From CBDHCC01 sp965219235 (GTDB lineage: Bacteria; Pseudomonadota; Alphaproteobacteria; Sphingomonadales; Sphingomonadaceae), in assembly GCA_965219235.1 (NCBI GenBank), contig OZ244721.1:434001-498000 (forward strand): 64,000 nt of DNA, read 5' to 3'. The notes beneath the pieces are model-generated. The model saw only the letters and a list, made by a program, of their open reading frames with translations, did no database searches and was not told the DNA's origin. The first letter of the stretch is position 1. Each line of letters opens with the position of its first letter. Of the stretch, positions 15,247-23,857 are shown one piece after another. Position numbers and translations under genes: made by a program.

Positions 15247-17199
15247 ATGATCGCCTCCCTCCTCATCGCCAATCGGGGCGAGATCGCGTGTCGGATCATC
15301 CGCACCGCGCGGCGGCTCGGCGTGCGCACGGTGGCGGTCTATTCCGATGCCGACGCCCAGGCGCTGCACGTCCGGCAGGCCGACGAAGCCGTCCACATCG
15401 GCCCCTCTCCGGCCGCCGAGTCCTACCTGCGCGGGGACCGGATCATCGTCGCCGCCCTCCAGACCAAAGCGGAGTCGATCCACCCAGGCTACGGCTTTCT
15501 GTCGGAGAACGCCGACTTCGCCCAACAAGTGATCGACGCCGGGCTGATCTGGGTGGGGCCGAAGCCCGCGTCCATCCGTGCGATGGGTCTCAAGGACTCG
15601 GCCAAGGCGCTGATGGCCGCGGCCGGCGTGCCGACCACGCCCGGTTATCTGGGCGAGGACCAGGTGCCCGATCGGCTCGCCCAGGAGGCGGACTCGATCG
15701 GCTATCCCGTGCTCATCAAGGCGGTGGCCGGCGGCGGGGGCAAGGGGATGCGTCGGGTGGATGCCCCGGCCGATTTCGCCGACGCGCTGGCGTCGGCGAA
15801 GCGGGAGTCGGCGGCGGCGTTCGGCAACGACCATGTGCTGATCGAGAAATGGATCACCTCGCCCCGCCACATCGAGGTGCAGGTGTTCGGCGACAGCCAC
15901 GGCCACGTCGTCCACCTGTTCGAACGCGACTGCTCGCTGCAACGCCGCCACCAGAAGGTGATCGAGGAGGCCCCCGCGCCCGGCATGGACGCGGCCACCC
16001 GCGAACAGGTGTGCGGCGCGGCGGTGCGCGCCGCCCAGGCGGTGGACTACGAGGGCGCGGGCACGATCGAGTTCATCGCCGACGCGTCGGAGGGCCTGCG
16101 CGCCGACCGGGTGTGGTTCATGGAGATGAACACCCGCCTGCAGGTCGAGCACCCAGTGACCGAGGAGATCACCGGCGTCGACCTGGTCGAATGGCAGTTG
16201 CGCGTGGCGAGCGGCGAGCCGCTGCCCAAGCGCCAGGATGAACTCTCGATCGACGGTTGGGCGATGGAGGCGCGGCTCTATGCCGAGGACCCGGCGAACG
16301 GCTTCCTGCCGAGCGTGGGGCGGTTGGAGCATTTGAAGCTTGATGACCTGAGGTTCACGAAGGAGCAGGGTGAGGCTCGGTTCACAGTGCCTGAGCGGCT
16401 GCGGGTCGAGACTGGCGTGTCGCAGGGTGGCGCGGTCTCCCCCTTCTACGATCCCATGATTGCCAAGCTGGTGGTAGCCGGTTCAACCCGCGAAGAGGCG
16501 ATCCGGCGGCTGGCCTCCGCCACGAGTGAGGTGGAGGTCTGGCCCGTTCGCACCAACGCGGCATTCCTGACGCGGCTGCTGGTAACCCCCGATTTCGCAG
16601 CGGGTGAGGTGACCACTGGCTTCATCGGCGAGCGGTTGGAGGAACTGACGACGCGCGAGCCACTGCCGCCATCCTGGGCCACGGCCGCGCTTAACGTTTT
16701 TCGCGAAATGGGCGAGTGGCCCGATGTCGGACCAGTGGCGGCGGGCCTGCGGGGTTTTCGCCTGAATGCGGACGCGCGCTCGACCACCACCGTCCTCATC
16801 GATGGTCAAGCCTCACAGGTGCCGCTGCCGGACAGTCCGTTCGAGGACTTCGGCTTCTACGAGGGATTGTCGCGACATGTGGCGGTTGTCGCGGGCGGGG
16901 TGGCGCTGTTCCACGAAGGGCAGGCGCATCAAGTCAGCTTGTCGGCGCGCCCGACCGGCGGCGCTTCCGCCTCCGACGGCACCGTCCTCTCCCCCATGCC
17001 GGGCAAGATCACGGCGGTGGCGGTGGCAGACGGACAGACCGTCGCCAAGGGCGACACGCTGATCGTCATGGAGGCGATGAAGATGGAGCAGGCGCTGACC
17101 GCCCCCTTCGACGGCACGGTCGCCGATCTGGCGGTCGCGGCGGGGGACCAGGTGAAGGAGCGGGTGGCGCTCGTGCGGGTGGTGGCGGGGGACCTCTGA
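15247..17199 (+). CDS. mccA: 3-methylcrotonyl-CoA carboxylase, biotin carboxylase/carrier (alpha) subunit
   Basis: ATP-dependent biotin carboxylase fused to the biotin carrier domain, 650 residues. N-terminal ATP-grasp enzyme: LLIANRGEIACRIIRTARRL at the start, the Gly-rich KAVAGGGGKGMRRV loop, and EMNTRLQVEHPVTEEITGVD. The carrier domain is at the C-terminus with EAMKMEQ, the biotinylated Lys being about 35 residues from the alkylated end. Substrate specificity (methylcrotonyl versus propionyl/acetyl) comes from its partner mccB upstream. ATG 15247 has AGGGGA eight bases before it. Confidence 0.93.
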   Translation: MIASLLIANRGEIACRIIRTARRLGVRTVAVYSDADAQALHVRQADEAVHIGPSPAAESYLRGDRIIVAALQTKAESIHPGYGFLSENADFAQQVIDAGLIWVGPKPASIRAMGLKDSAKALMAAAGVPTTPGYLGEDQVPDRLAQEADSIGYPVLIKAVAGGGGKGMRRVDAPADFADALASAKRESAAAFGNDHVLIEKWITSPRHIEVQVFGDSHGHVVHLFERDCSLQRRHQKVIEEAPAPGMDAATREQVCGAAVRAAQAVDYEGAGTIEFIADASEGLRADRVWFMEMNTRLQVEHPVTEEITGVDLVEWQLRVASGEPLPKRQDELSIDGWAMEARLYAEDPANGFLPSVGRLEHLKLDDLRFTKEQGEARFTVPERLRVETGVSQGGAVSPFYDPMIAKLVVAGSTREEAIRRLASATSEVEVWPVRTNAAFLTRLLVTPDFAAGEVTTGFIGERLEELTTREPLPPSWATAALNVFREMGEWPDVGPVAAGLRGFRLNADARSTTTVLIDGQASQVPLPDSPFEDFGFYEGLSRHVAVVAGGVALFHEGQAHQVSLSARPTGGASASDGTVLSPMPGKITAVAVADGQTVAKGDTLIVMEAMKMEQALTAPFDGTVADLAVAAGDQVKERVALVRVVAGDL

Positions 17200-17251
17200 C
17201 CGGGCTTCCCGTGCGGCTCGCCTCCTCTGGCGGGAGGTGTTTGAAGCCCCC

Positions 17252-17346
17252 CTCCGCTCGCGCTGAGCTTGTCGAAGCGGCGTCCTTCTTCGGGGAAGTG
17301 AGCGTGGGAAGAGCAGGGCTTCGACAGGCTCAGCCCGAACGGGGAG
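17252..17346. repeat. Palindromic repeat, family E (copy 2)
   Basis: Inverted arms CTCGCGCTGAGCTTGTCGAAG and CTTCGACAGGCTCAGCCCG, similar to copies at 1706 and 52606. It lies between convergent mccA and cobA and could terminate both. Confidence 0.75.
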
Positions 17347-17366
17347 GGTGAGCGGCTCGCCTGACG

Positions 17367-18068
17367 TTACCCCGCCAGCGCGCGCCCGATCAGGATGAGC
17401 AGCGGCCCGTCGCCGGCCAGGCGCGCCGCCTCGTCCAGGCCGCCGAGCCCCGCCCGCCACACCCGCTCGCCCGGCAGGCTGGCGCTCTCCACCAGCACGC
17501 ACGGCGTGGCCGGGGCCAGGCCCTCCGCCATCAGCTCGCCCGCGACTTCGCCGGCCGCCGCCTTGCCCATGTAGATCGCGAGCGTCGCGTCGGCGTCCGC
17601 CAGCCGCGCCCATTCGTGGCCGGTCGCCGCGCCGTCGGCGACGTGCGCCGTCAGCAGCGTCAGCCGCCGCGCGAGCCCCCTCAGCGTCAGCGACACACCG
17701 GCGGCGGCCGCCCCGGCGCTCGCCGCCGTGACGCCGGGGCAGACGCCGACCGTCAGCCCCGCCGCGCGGATCGCCGCGATCTCCTCCGCCGCCCTGCCGA
17801 AGATCGAGGGATCGCCGCCCTTCAGCCGCACCACCCGCTCGCCGCCGGTGGCGGCGTGGACGATCAGGTCGGTGATCGACGGCTGCTCGAGCGAGTGGCG
17901 GCCGGACCGCTTGCCGACCGCCACCTGCGCGACCCCGGGCGGCACCATCGCCAGCACCTCGTCGCCCACCAGCGCGTCGAAGAACACCACGCTCGCCGCC
18001 TCGATCAGCCGCAGCGCGCGCAGCGTCAGCAGGTCGCCGGCACCCGGCCCGGCGCCCACCAGCCACAC
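17367..18068 (-). CDS. cobA: Uroporphyrinogen-III C-methyltransferase (SUMT)
   Basis: SAM-dependent methyltransferase that makes precorrin-2 from uroporphyrinogen III, the branch point to siroheme and cobalamin. It has 233 residues. Motifs: VGAGPGAGDLLTLRALRL at the N-terminus, VRLKGGDPSIFGRAAEE (SAM loop), and VCPGVTAASAGAA. The GTG start gives an N-terminus shorter than most SumT proteins; the frame reads sensibly for about 15 more codons upstream (…APGEVWLVGAGPG) but has no ATG, GTG or TTG before a TAG, so either GTG 18068 or a rarer start is used. It stands alone, without nitrite or sulfite reductase genes next to it. Confidence 0.9.
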   Translation of the reverse strand: MWLVGAGPGAGDLLTLRALRLIEAASVVFFDALVGDEVLAMVPPGVAQVAVGKRSGRHSLEQPSITDLIVHAATGGERVVRLKGGDPSIFGRAAEEIAAIRAAGLTVGVCPGVTAASAGAAAAGVSLTLRGLARRLTLLTAHVADGAATGHEWARLADADATLAIYMGKAAAGEVAGELMAEGLAPATPCVLVESASLPGERVWRAGLGGLDEAARLAGDGPLLILIGRALAG

Positions 18069-18181
18069 CTCTCCAGGCGCGATCAGGTCGGGCGCTGGAG
18101 GGTTCAGGGCGGCTCTCCGGCTTGGTGGCGGCGAGCGCCCGTCCTATGCGTCGCGCCCGAGCACAACAAGGAGAGGCGCGC

Positions 18182-19309
18182 GTGGCGGGACCGCTGGACG
18201 GCCTGACGATCATCGAACTCACCAGCATCGGCCCCGGGCCGTTCGCGGGCATGATGCTGGCCGATCACGGCGCGGAGGTGATCCGGGTGGAGCGCATCGG
18301 GAGCCCGCGCTTCGGCCCCGACCCGCTCGCCCGCTCGCGCCGGTCGCTGGGCCTCGACTTGAAGCATCCGGAGGCCGCCGGAATCGTGCGGCGGCTGGCG
18401 GAGCGGGCCGACGGGCTGATCGAGGGCTGGCGGCCCGGGGTGGCGGAGCGGCTGGGCGTCGGGCCGGACGCGCTGCTCTCCGCCAATCCGAAGCTCGTCT
18501 ATGGCCGCATGACCGGCTGGGGGCAGAAGGGTCCCTGGGCGGCGATGGCGGGCCACGACATCGACTATATCGCGCTGTCGGGCGTGCTGCACGGGATCGG
18601 TGAGGCGGACCGCCCGCCGCCGCCGCCGGTCAACTACATCGGCGATTTCGGCGGCGGGGGCATGATGCTCGCCTTCGGCATGGTGAGCGCGCTGCTGGCG
18701 GTTCAGCGGGGGGCCGAGGGCCAGGTGGTGGACGCCGCGATGACCGACGGCTCGGCGCTGCTCGCGACGATGACCTACGGGTTCAAGGCCGGCGGCCTCT
18801 GGTCGGACGAGCGGGGCGCGAACCTGCTCGACGGGGCCGCGCCGTTCTACGCCTGCTACGGCACGGCCGACGGCAAGTGGCTGGCGGTGGGCGCGATCGA
18901 GCCGGAGTTCTGGGCGGTGCTGCGCGAGCGGATGGGTCTCACCGACGCACTGTTCGACCGCCAGCGGGACCGCTCCGCGTGGGGGCCGATGAAAGCCCGG
19001 ATTGCAGAAGTCGTGGCGACCCGCAGCCGTGACGACTGGGAGGCGGTCTTCGCCGGCACCGACGGCTGCGTCGCCCCCGTGCTGTCGCTGGACGAGGCGC
19101 CCGCCCATCCGCACAACGTGGCGCGCAGGACCTTCGTGGAGGTCGGCGGCATCGTCCAGCCCGCACCCGCTCCCCGTTATTCCGCCACGCCGACGGATGC
19201 TCCGCGAGCGACCCTGCCAGCGGGCACGGACACGGATGCCATCCTGGCGGAGCTGGGGCTTTCGCCGGAGGATATCGGCGCGCTGCGGGAGGCGGGCGCG
19301 GTCGGCTGA
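18182..19309 (+). CDS. Alpha-methylacyl-CoA racemase (CoA-transferase family III)
   Basis: CaiB/BaiF-fold enzyme that interconverts (2R)- and (2S)-methylacyl-CoA before beta-oxidation. It has 375 residues from GTG 18182, supported by AAGGAGAGG about 8 bases upstream. The racemase-type active-site region AGHDIDYIALSGVLHG (catalytic His) and VVDAAMTDGSALL (catalytic Asp) are present, which distinguishes racemases from true CoA transferases. It fits the branched-acyl-CoA theme of the preceding genes. The opposing cobA promoter region overlaps its 5' side. Confidence 0.9.
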   Translation: MAGPLDGLTIIELTSIGPGPFAGMMLADHGAEVIRVERIGSPRFGPDPLARSRRSLGLDLKHPEAAGIVRRLAERADGLIEGWRPGVAERLGVGPDALLSANPKLVYGRMTGWGQKGPWAAMAGHDIDYIALSGVLHGIGEADRPPPPPVNYIGDFGGGGMMLAFGMVSALLAVQRGAEGQVVDAAMTDGSALLATMTYGFKAGGLWSDERGANLLDGAAPFYACYGTADGKWLAVGAIEPEFWAVLRERMGLTDALFDRQRDRSAWGPMKARIAEVVATRSRDDWEAVFAGTDGCVAPVLSLDEAPAHPHNVARRTFVEVGGIVQPAPAPRYSATPTDAPRATLPAGTDTDAILAELGLSPEDIGALREAGAVG

Positions 19310-19317
19310 GGAGAGGG

Positions 19318-19394
19318 TGGCGCGCCCGGCAGGATTCGAACCTGCGACCACCCGCTTAGAAGGCGGGTGCTCTATCCGGCTGAGCTACGGGCGC
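19318..19394 (-). tRNA. tRNA-Arg (anticodon TCT)
   Basis: Read on the minus strand: acceptor GCGCCCG pairs with CGGGCGC, the D arm includes AGCTCAGCCGGATAGAGC, the anticodon stem is CCCGC/GCGGG around loop CTTCTAA, and the T arm is GGTTCGAATCC. The discriminator base is G and the CCA end is encoded (TGG on the plus strand at 19318-19320). It reads AGA codons, which are rare in the GC-rich genes here but used in the AT-rich ORF at 14310. No integrase or repeat of its 3' end is seen nearby. Confidence 0.95.
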
Positions 19395-19453
19395 TCCCGC
19401 CACCCGCCTAATCGCTTTCGCGCGCGCCGCAAAGCGCGCTAGGAGCGCCGGCC

Positions 19454-19870
19454 ATGATGCCGCGCGCCGCCCACTCCGCCCTCGCCGAGATCGTCGAGCG
19501 CTGGGGGCCGTCGAAGCGCGCGGCGGAGCGCTTCCTCGACCTGTCGGCGGACGGGATCCACGCGATGGTGGGCGTGCTCATGCTGCTGGCGCTCGCGGTG
19601 CTGACCGGCCGTCGGCTGGACGACGCGCGGCTGTGGCTGGCGGTGCTGGGCATCGAACTCGTCAACGAGGCGATCGACATGAGCGCGCCGGGCGGGGCGG
19701 AGGCCTATTGGGTCTATTCGCTGCACGACCTGATCGTCACCATGGCGGTGCCGACCGCGATCCTGCTGCTGCTGCGCCACACCGACCGGCGGGTCGCTCA
19801 GCCTCAGGCGGTGGCGAGCGCCGAGGCGACCAGCGAGGAGAACAGTGCGCGCCCGTCGCTCGACGAGTGA
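19454..19870 (+). CDS. Small membrane protein, unknown function, 3' end overlapping purQ
   Basis: A 138-residue protein with an amphipathic N-terminal region (ERWGPSKRAAERFLDLSADG) and three hydrophobic segments at about 35-50, 60-73 and 88-108, followed by a soluble tail. The last 67 bases overlap the 3' end of purQ on the other strand, so the C-terminal tail AVASAEATSEENSA is read from DNA constrained by purQ. I do not recognise a family; proteins of this shape (GIHAMVGVLMLLALAV, then a conserved Asp/His pair in IDMSAPG and LHDLIVTM) occur in sphingomonads as uncharacterised membrane proteins. Confidence 0.72.
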   Translation: MMPRAAHSALAEIVERWGPSKRAAERFLDLSADGIHAMVGVLMLLALAVLTGRRLDDARLWLAVLGIELVNEAIDMSAPGGAEAYWVYSLHDLIVTMAVPTAILLLLRHTDRRVAQPQAVASAEATSEENSARPSLDE

Positions 19871-20478
19871 GCGTCGTCCACCGCGCGTTCCGGGTGGGGC
19901 ATCAGGCCCAGCACCCGGCCGTCGGCGCTGACGATGCCGGCGATGTCGCGCGCCGAGCCGTTGGTGGGCGCGGCGTAGCGCAAGGCGACCCGCCCCTCGC
20001 CCTCCAGCCGGTCGAGCGTGGCGGCGTCGGCGACGTAGTTGCCGTCGTGGTGGGCCACGGGCAGCGTGATCCGCTGGCCCGGTTCGTAATCGGAGGCGAA
20101 GGGCTCGGCGGCGCGCTCCACCACCAGCTCCACGTCGCGGCAGACGAAGCGCAGGCGCGCGTTGCGGATCAGCGCGCCGGGCAGCAGCCCCGCCTCGGTC
20201 AGCACCTGGAACCCGTTGCACACGCCCAGCACCGGCACGCCCCTGTGGGCCGCCTGCGCCACCGCGCGCAGGATCGGCGAGCGCGCCGCCACCGCCCCGC
20301 AGCGCAGATAGTCGCCATAGGAGAAGCCGCCGGGGAGCGCCACAAGCGAGGTGCCGGCGGGCAGCTCCGTCTCGCGGTGCCACACCATGGTGGGCGCGCG
20401 CCCGGTGGCGCCACGCAGCGCCACCGCCATGTCCCGGTCGCAGTTGGAGCCGGGAAAGACGACGACGGCGGCGGTCAT
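19804..20478 (-). CDS. purQ: Phosphoribosylformylglycinamidine synthase, glutaminase subunit
   Basis: Class I glutamine amidotransferase subunit supplying ammonia to PurL in purine synthesis. It has 224 residues. The nucleophile Cys lies in VLGVCNGFQVLTEAG, and His/Glu of the triad in LMPHPERAVDD near the C-terminus; ALPGGFSYGDYLR is typical of PurQ. It follows purS on the same strand after a gap of about 150 bp filled by repeat C2; PurL itself is not in the window. Confidence 0.95.
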   Translation of the reverse strand: MTAAVVVFPGSNCDRDMAVALRGATGRAPTMVWHRETELPAGTSLVALPGGFSYGDYLRCGAVAARSPILRAVAQAAHRGVPVLGVCNGFQVLTEAGLLPGALIRNARLRFVCRDVELVVERAAEPFASDYEPGQRITLPVAHHDGNYVADAATLDRLEGEGRVALRYAAPTNGSARDIAGIVSADGRVLGLMPHPERAVDDAHSSSDGRALFSSLVASALATA

Positions 20479-20491
20479 GGAGTGCCTGTAG

Positions 20492-20618
20492 CCCTCTCCC
20501 GCAAGCGGGAGAGGGTTGGGTGAGGGTCTTCTTCCTTCTTCTGCACCTCGACAGAAGGAAGAAGACCCTCACCTTCCGCGGCTCCGCCGCTCCCTCCTCT
20601 CCCGCGAGCGGGAGAGGG
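20492..20618. repeat. Palindromic repeat, family C (copy 2), between purS and purQ
   Basis: Left hairpin CCCTCTCCCGCAAGCGGGAG, right hairpin CTCTCCCGCGAGCGGGAGAG, with a core containing AAGACCCTCACC. Hairpin loops differ from copies 1 and 4 but stem sequences and spacing match. It is inside an operon, so any terminator effect must be partial. Confidence 0.83.
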
Positions 20619-20632
20619 CTGACGGTCGCCCC

Positions 20633-20866
20633 TCACGCCCCCATCTCCACGTCGAACCGCTCGATCACCGCGTTCGCCAGGAGCTTGCGGCACATCGCCT
20701 CGACATCCTGGCGCGTGGTGCCGTCGGCCAGATCCAGCTCGATCAGCTTGCCCTGCCGCACCTCCTCCACGCCCGCGAAGCCGAGCCCGGCGAGCGCGTG
20801 GGCGATGGCGCGGCCCTGGGGGTCGAGCACGCCGGGCTTGAGCCGGACGGTGACGGTGGCTTTCAC
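20633..20866 (-). CDS. purS: Phosphoribosylformylglycinamidine synthase subunit PurS
   Basis: Small subunit that bridges PurQ and PurL. It has 77 residues from GTG 20866, reading KATVTVRLKPGVLDPQG at the N-terminus and the conserved GVEEVRQGKLIELDL strand. It begins 9 bases after the stop of the M16 peptidase gene and precedes purQ, so peptidase, purS and purQ may share a transcript with purC. Confidence 0.93.
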   Translation of the reverse strand: MKATVTVRLKPGVLDPQGRAIAHALAGLGFAGVEEVRQGKLIELDLADGTTRQDVEAMCRKLLANAVIERFDVEMGA

Positions 20867-20874
20867 CGCTCCGG

Positions 20875-23787
20875 TCACTGGGCGGAGGCCAGCTTGTCGC
20901 TCACCACGCGGATCTGAAGCTCCTTGTCCGCGCGCAGATACTTGCGCGCCATCGCCTGCAGGTCGGCGGGCGTGATGGCGCGGACCGTCGCCTCCAGCCG
21001 GCGCACGCGGTCGAGCCGTCCGGCCTCGCTCTGCGCCCGACCGGCGACGCCCAGCCACCAGCCATTCTCGCGCCGATCCTTGGCGATCCGCTCCAGCACC
21101 GGCGCGCGGGCGCGGTCGAGCAGGTCGGCGTCCACCGGCTCGTCGCGCAGCTCGGCGGCGATGCGATCGACGGCCGCGAACACCTCGTCGGCGCGGCCCG
21201 GCTCCACGATCACCGACGCGCCCAGCACGCCATAGTCCTTGTACACGCTCGACTGGTTGGACGAGGCGGAGGGGGAGTAGGTCGCGCCCAGCTTTTCGCG
21301 GATCTCCTCGAGCAACATCAGACCCATCGCCTTGGCCAGCATATCGACCCGGACTTCCTCGACCGGGTCGGAGTCGTCGTCGGTCGGCCAATAGGCCATG
21401 GCGAGCGCCTGGTCCGCCTGGCCCGAATGGGTGAGCGTGACCGGCGAGCGGGCGGCGGGGAAGCGGACGACGCGCCGGTCGTCGAAGGCGCCGAAGTCCG
21501 CCTGGCGCTTCGGCAGCGCGCCGAAGCTCTGGGCGACCGCGGTGATCGCGGCGGCCTCGTCCACGTCGCCGACGATGGCGATCTCGATCGGCGCGTCGGC
21601 CAGGATCGGCGTCAGCGCGCCCTTGAGTTCGTCCACGCTGCGCGCCTGGAGCACGTCCTGGCGCGGGATGCCGAACCGCTGGTCGCCGCTGGCGAGCACG
21701 CGGCCGACATCCCGCGCGGCGACCGCCTGGGGGGTGGCGTCGAGCTGGGAGGAGATGAGCGGCACCAGCCCGGCCCAGCGCGACTGCGCCTCCGGCCGGA
21801 AGCCGGGATCGGTGACGTAGGCCGCCGTCACCTTCATCTGGAGGGGCAGGTCGGCGGGCGTCGTGGTGCCCGCGGCCTGGAAGCCGTCGTCGCCAGCGGT
21901 CAGCCCCGCCGACACGGTGCGGCCGGCCAGCGCCTGGGTCAGCTCGTCGTAGCTCTGCCGGCCAAGTCCGGCGTTGGCGAAGGTCTGGTTCATCAGGAAG
22001 GCCAGGCCCGGCTTGTCGGCCGGCAGCTGCAGCTCGCCCGATCCGACGCGCACCGTGTAGCGGACCTTGCCCTGTTCGAAGTCGGTGCGCTTGAGGTTGA
22101 GGCGGACGTTGTTGGCGAAGCGCACGGTGCGGATACCGAGGTCGGCGATGGTGGTGTCGGACACCACCTGGCCGGGCGCGCCGAAGTCGTCATAGGCGAA
22201 GGTCGCCGCCGCGCCCGCCGCCGGAGCCGCGACCGCCTGGGCCGCCGAGGCCCGAAGAGCGCTCGCCACCGTCGCCTCGCCGCCGTCGATCGGCGTCTTG
22301 GTGGACACATGGACGAGCGGGGGCGAGCCGTCCCAGCGCGCCCGGAAGGCGGCGTCGACGGCGTCCACGGTCAGGGTGGGCTTGACCTGCCGGAAGAAGG
22401 CCAGCTGGAAGGAAGGGGTGGAGAAGATGTCGTCGTCCTCCTCCGTCGCCAGGATCTGCTCCGCCAGCGCGGCCGAGCGCCGCGTGTCCGCCTGTTCCGC
22501 CTGGGTGCGGACCGCGAGTTCGAAGTTCGCGAGCTGTTCGGCGAGCTCCCCTTCGGTGAAGCCGTGCTCCAGCGCCCGGCGCAGCTCGGTCTCGCCGATC
22601 GTCACCGCATCGCGCCACTGGCCGTCGTTGGCGACCACCAGCAGCGACGAATCGCGCGCCGTCTTGTAGAAGTCGCCGGTGGACGCCTGTCCCGCGATGA
22701 TCGCGCTGCCGGGCGCGTTGGCGAGTTTTTCCAGCCGCCGGCTGACGATCGCGTTGCCGAGCGCCTCCAGCAGCTCGCGCCGCCCCTCGGCCATCGTGTC
22801 GGGCGTCTTCACATAGGGCTCGAAGCTGTCGAAGGTGACGATGTTGGGCACCGCCGGATCGACGAAGGTGTCGACCGCGCTGGGCCGGGTGAGGTCGATG
22901 CGCCCGTTCGGCTGCGGCGCGCCGGCCGGCCCCACCCCCTGCCAGTCGGCGAAGCGCGCCTGGATCTTGGCTTCGACCGCCGCCGGATCGAAGTCGCCGA
23001 CCACCACCAGGGTCGCGTTCTCCGGCCGGTAATAGCGGTGGTAGAGCGAGCGGATGGTGTCGGCCGACGCGCCCTTCAGCACCGCGTCCGTGCCGATCGG
23101 CAGACGATTGGGGTAGGGCGTGTCGGGCGCCACGAACTTGTAGTAATCCTCGATCCGGCGCAACGAGAAGCTGTCGCGCGTGCGCCGCTCGGACAGGAGC
23201 ACGCCACGCTCCCGGTCCACCGCGTCGGGCGCGATGGTGAGGTTGCCCGCCGTCTCGCGCATCAGCATCAGCGCGGTGTCGATCAGGTCGTCGGTGGTCT
23301 GCGGCAGGTCGAGCTTGTAGACCGTCTGGTCGAAGCCGGTCGACGCGTTGGTGTCCGCGCCGAAGGACAGGCCCTTCCTCTCCAGGATCTTGACCATGTC
23401 ACCCTCGGGCACGTTGGTCGATCCGTTGAACGCCATGTGCTCGATGAAGTGGGCGAGCCCGCGCTCCTGCTCGCTTTCCGCGATGGAGCCCAACTCGAAG
23501 CCCATGCGCACCGATGCCGAGTCCTTGGGCGTCGCGTTGCGCATCACGGCGTATTTCAGGCCGTTGGGCAGGGTGCCGTAGCGCACCGCCGGGTCGGGCG
23601 GCACGTCGTAGACCGGCACGCCCCAGGCGGTCCGGCCGGTCGGGTCCGGCGCCGCGAGCGCGGTCGTGGCGGCGGCGGGTGCCGCGACCGGATCGGCGCG
23701 GGCGGCGGGCAGGGTCGCGCAGGCGGCGAGCGCCAGCAGCGAGGGTGCCGCGAACAGCGCGCGGATCCGGATGGTGCGGCTCGTCAT
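20875..23787 (-). CDS. M16 family zinc metallopeptidase, predicted lipoprotein
   Basis: Insulinase/pitrilysin-type peptidase of 970 residues with two tandem M16 units. A lipoprotein signal precedes Cys-23 (lipobox LAAC). The inverted zinc motif HFIEH is at residues 113-117 (HxxEH), with the third ligand Glu expected about 75 residues later in the TIAPDAVDRERGVLLSE region. The second half (about 520-970) lacks HxxEH, as expected for the inactive clam-shell half. It likely faces the periplasm and degrades peptides. It sits between purC and purS, an arrangement I associate with sphingomonads; the reason for the link is unknown. Confidence 0.92.
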   Translation of the reverse strand: MTSRTIRIRALFAAPSLLALAACATLPAARADPVAAPAAATTALAAPDPTGRTAWGVPVYDVPPDPAVRYGTLPNGLKYAVMRNATPKDSASVRMGFELGSIAESEQERGLAHFIEHMAFNGSTNVPEGDMVKILERKGLSFGADTNASTGFDQTVYKLDLPQTTDDLIDTALMLMRETAGNLTIAPDAVDRERGVLLSERRTRDSFSLRRIEDYYKFVAPDTPYPNRLPIGTDAVLKGASADTIRSLYHRYYRPENATLVVVGDFDPAAVEAKIQARFADWQGVGPAGAPQPNGRIDLTRPSAVDTFVDPAVPNIVTFDSFEPYVKTPDTMAEGRRELLEALGNAIVSRRLEKLANAPGSAIIAGQASTGDFYKTARDSSLLVVANDGQWRDAVTIGETELRRALEHGFTEGELAEQLANFELAVRTQAEQADTRRSAALAEQILATEEDDDIFSTPSFQLAFFRQVKPTLTVDAVDAAFRARWDGSPPLVHVSTKTPIDGGEATVASALRASAAQAVAAPAAGAAATFAYDDFGAPGQVVSDTTIADLGIRTVRFANNVRLNLKRTDFEQGKVRYTVRVGSGELQLPADKPGLAFLMNQTFANAGLGRQSYDELTQALAGRTVSAGLTAGDDGFQAAGTTTPADLPLQMKVTAAYVTDPGFRPEAQSRWAGLVPLISSQLDATPQAVAARDVGRVLASGDQRFGIPRQDVLQARSVDELKGALTPILADAPIEIAIVGDVDEAAAITAVAQSFGALPKRQADFGAFDDRRVVRFPAARSPVTLTHSGQADQALAMAYWPTDDDSDPVEEVRVDMLAKAMGLMLLEEIREKLGATYSPSASSNQSSVYKDYGVLGASVIVEPGRADEVFAAVDRIAAELRDEPVDADLLDRARAPVLERIAKDRRENGWWLGVAGRAQSEAGRLDRVRRLEATVRAITPADLQAMARKYLRADKELQIRVVSDKLASAQ

Positions 23788-23857
23788 GGTCTCGTCCCCT
23801 TGGTTCGTCCGATCGGGCGAACCTACCGGCCGGGCGGCAAAAGGGAAGCGTGAAGCT

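Noticed and set aside
16813..18252. A 479-codon minus-strand frame over mccA and cobA
   Set aside because: Arg/Gly-rich shadow of both genes; the cobA frame is the one with all the SumT motifs.
19318..19394. tRNA-Arg as an integration site for a genomic island
   Set aside because: No integrase, no repeat of the tRNA 3' end, and ordinary GC-rich conserved genes on both sides.
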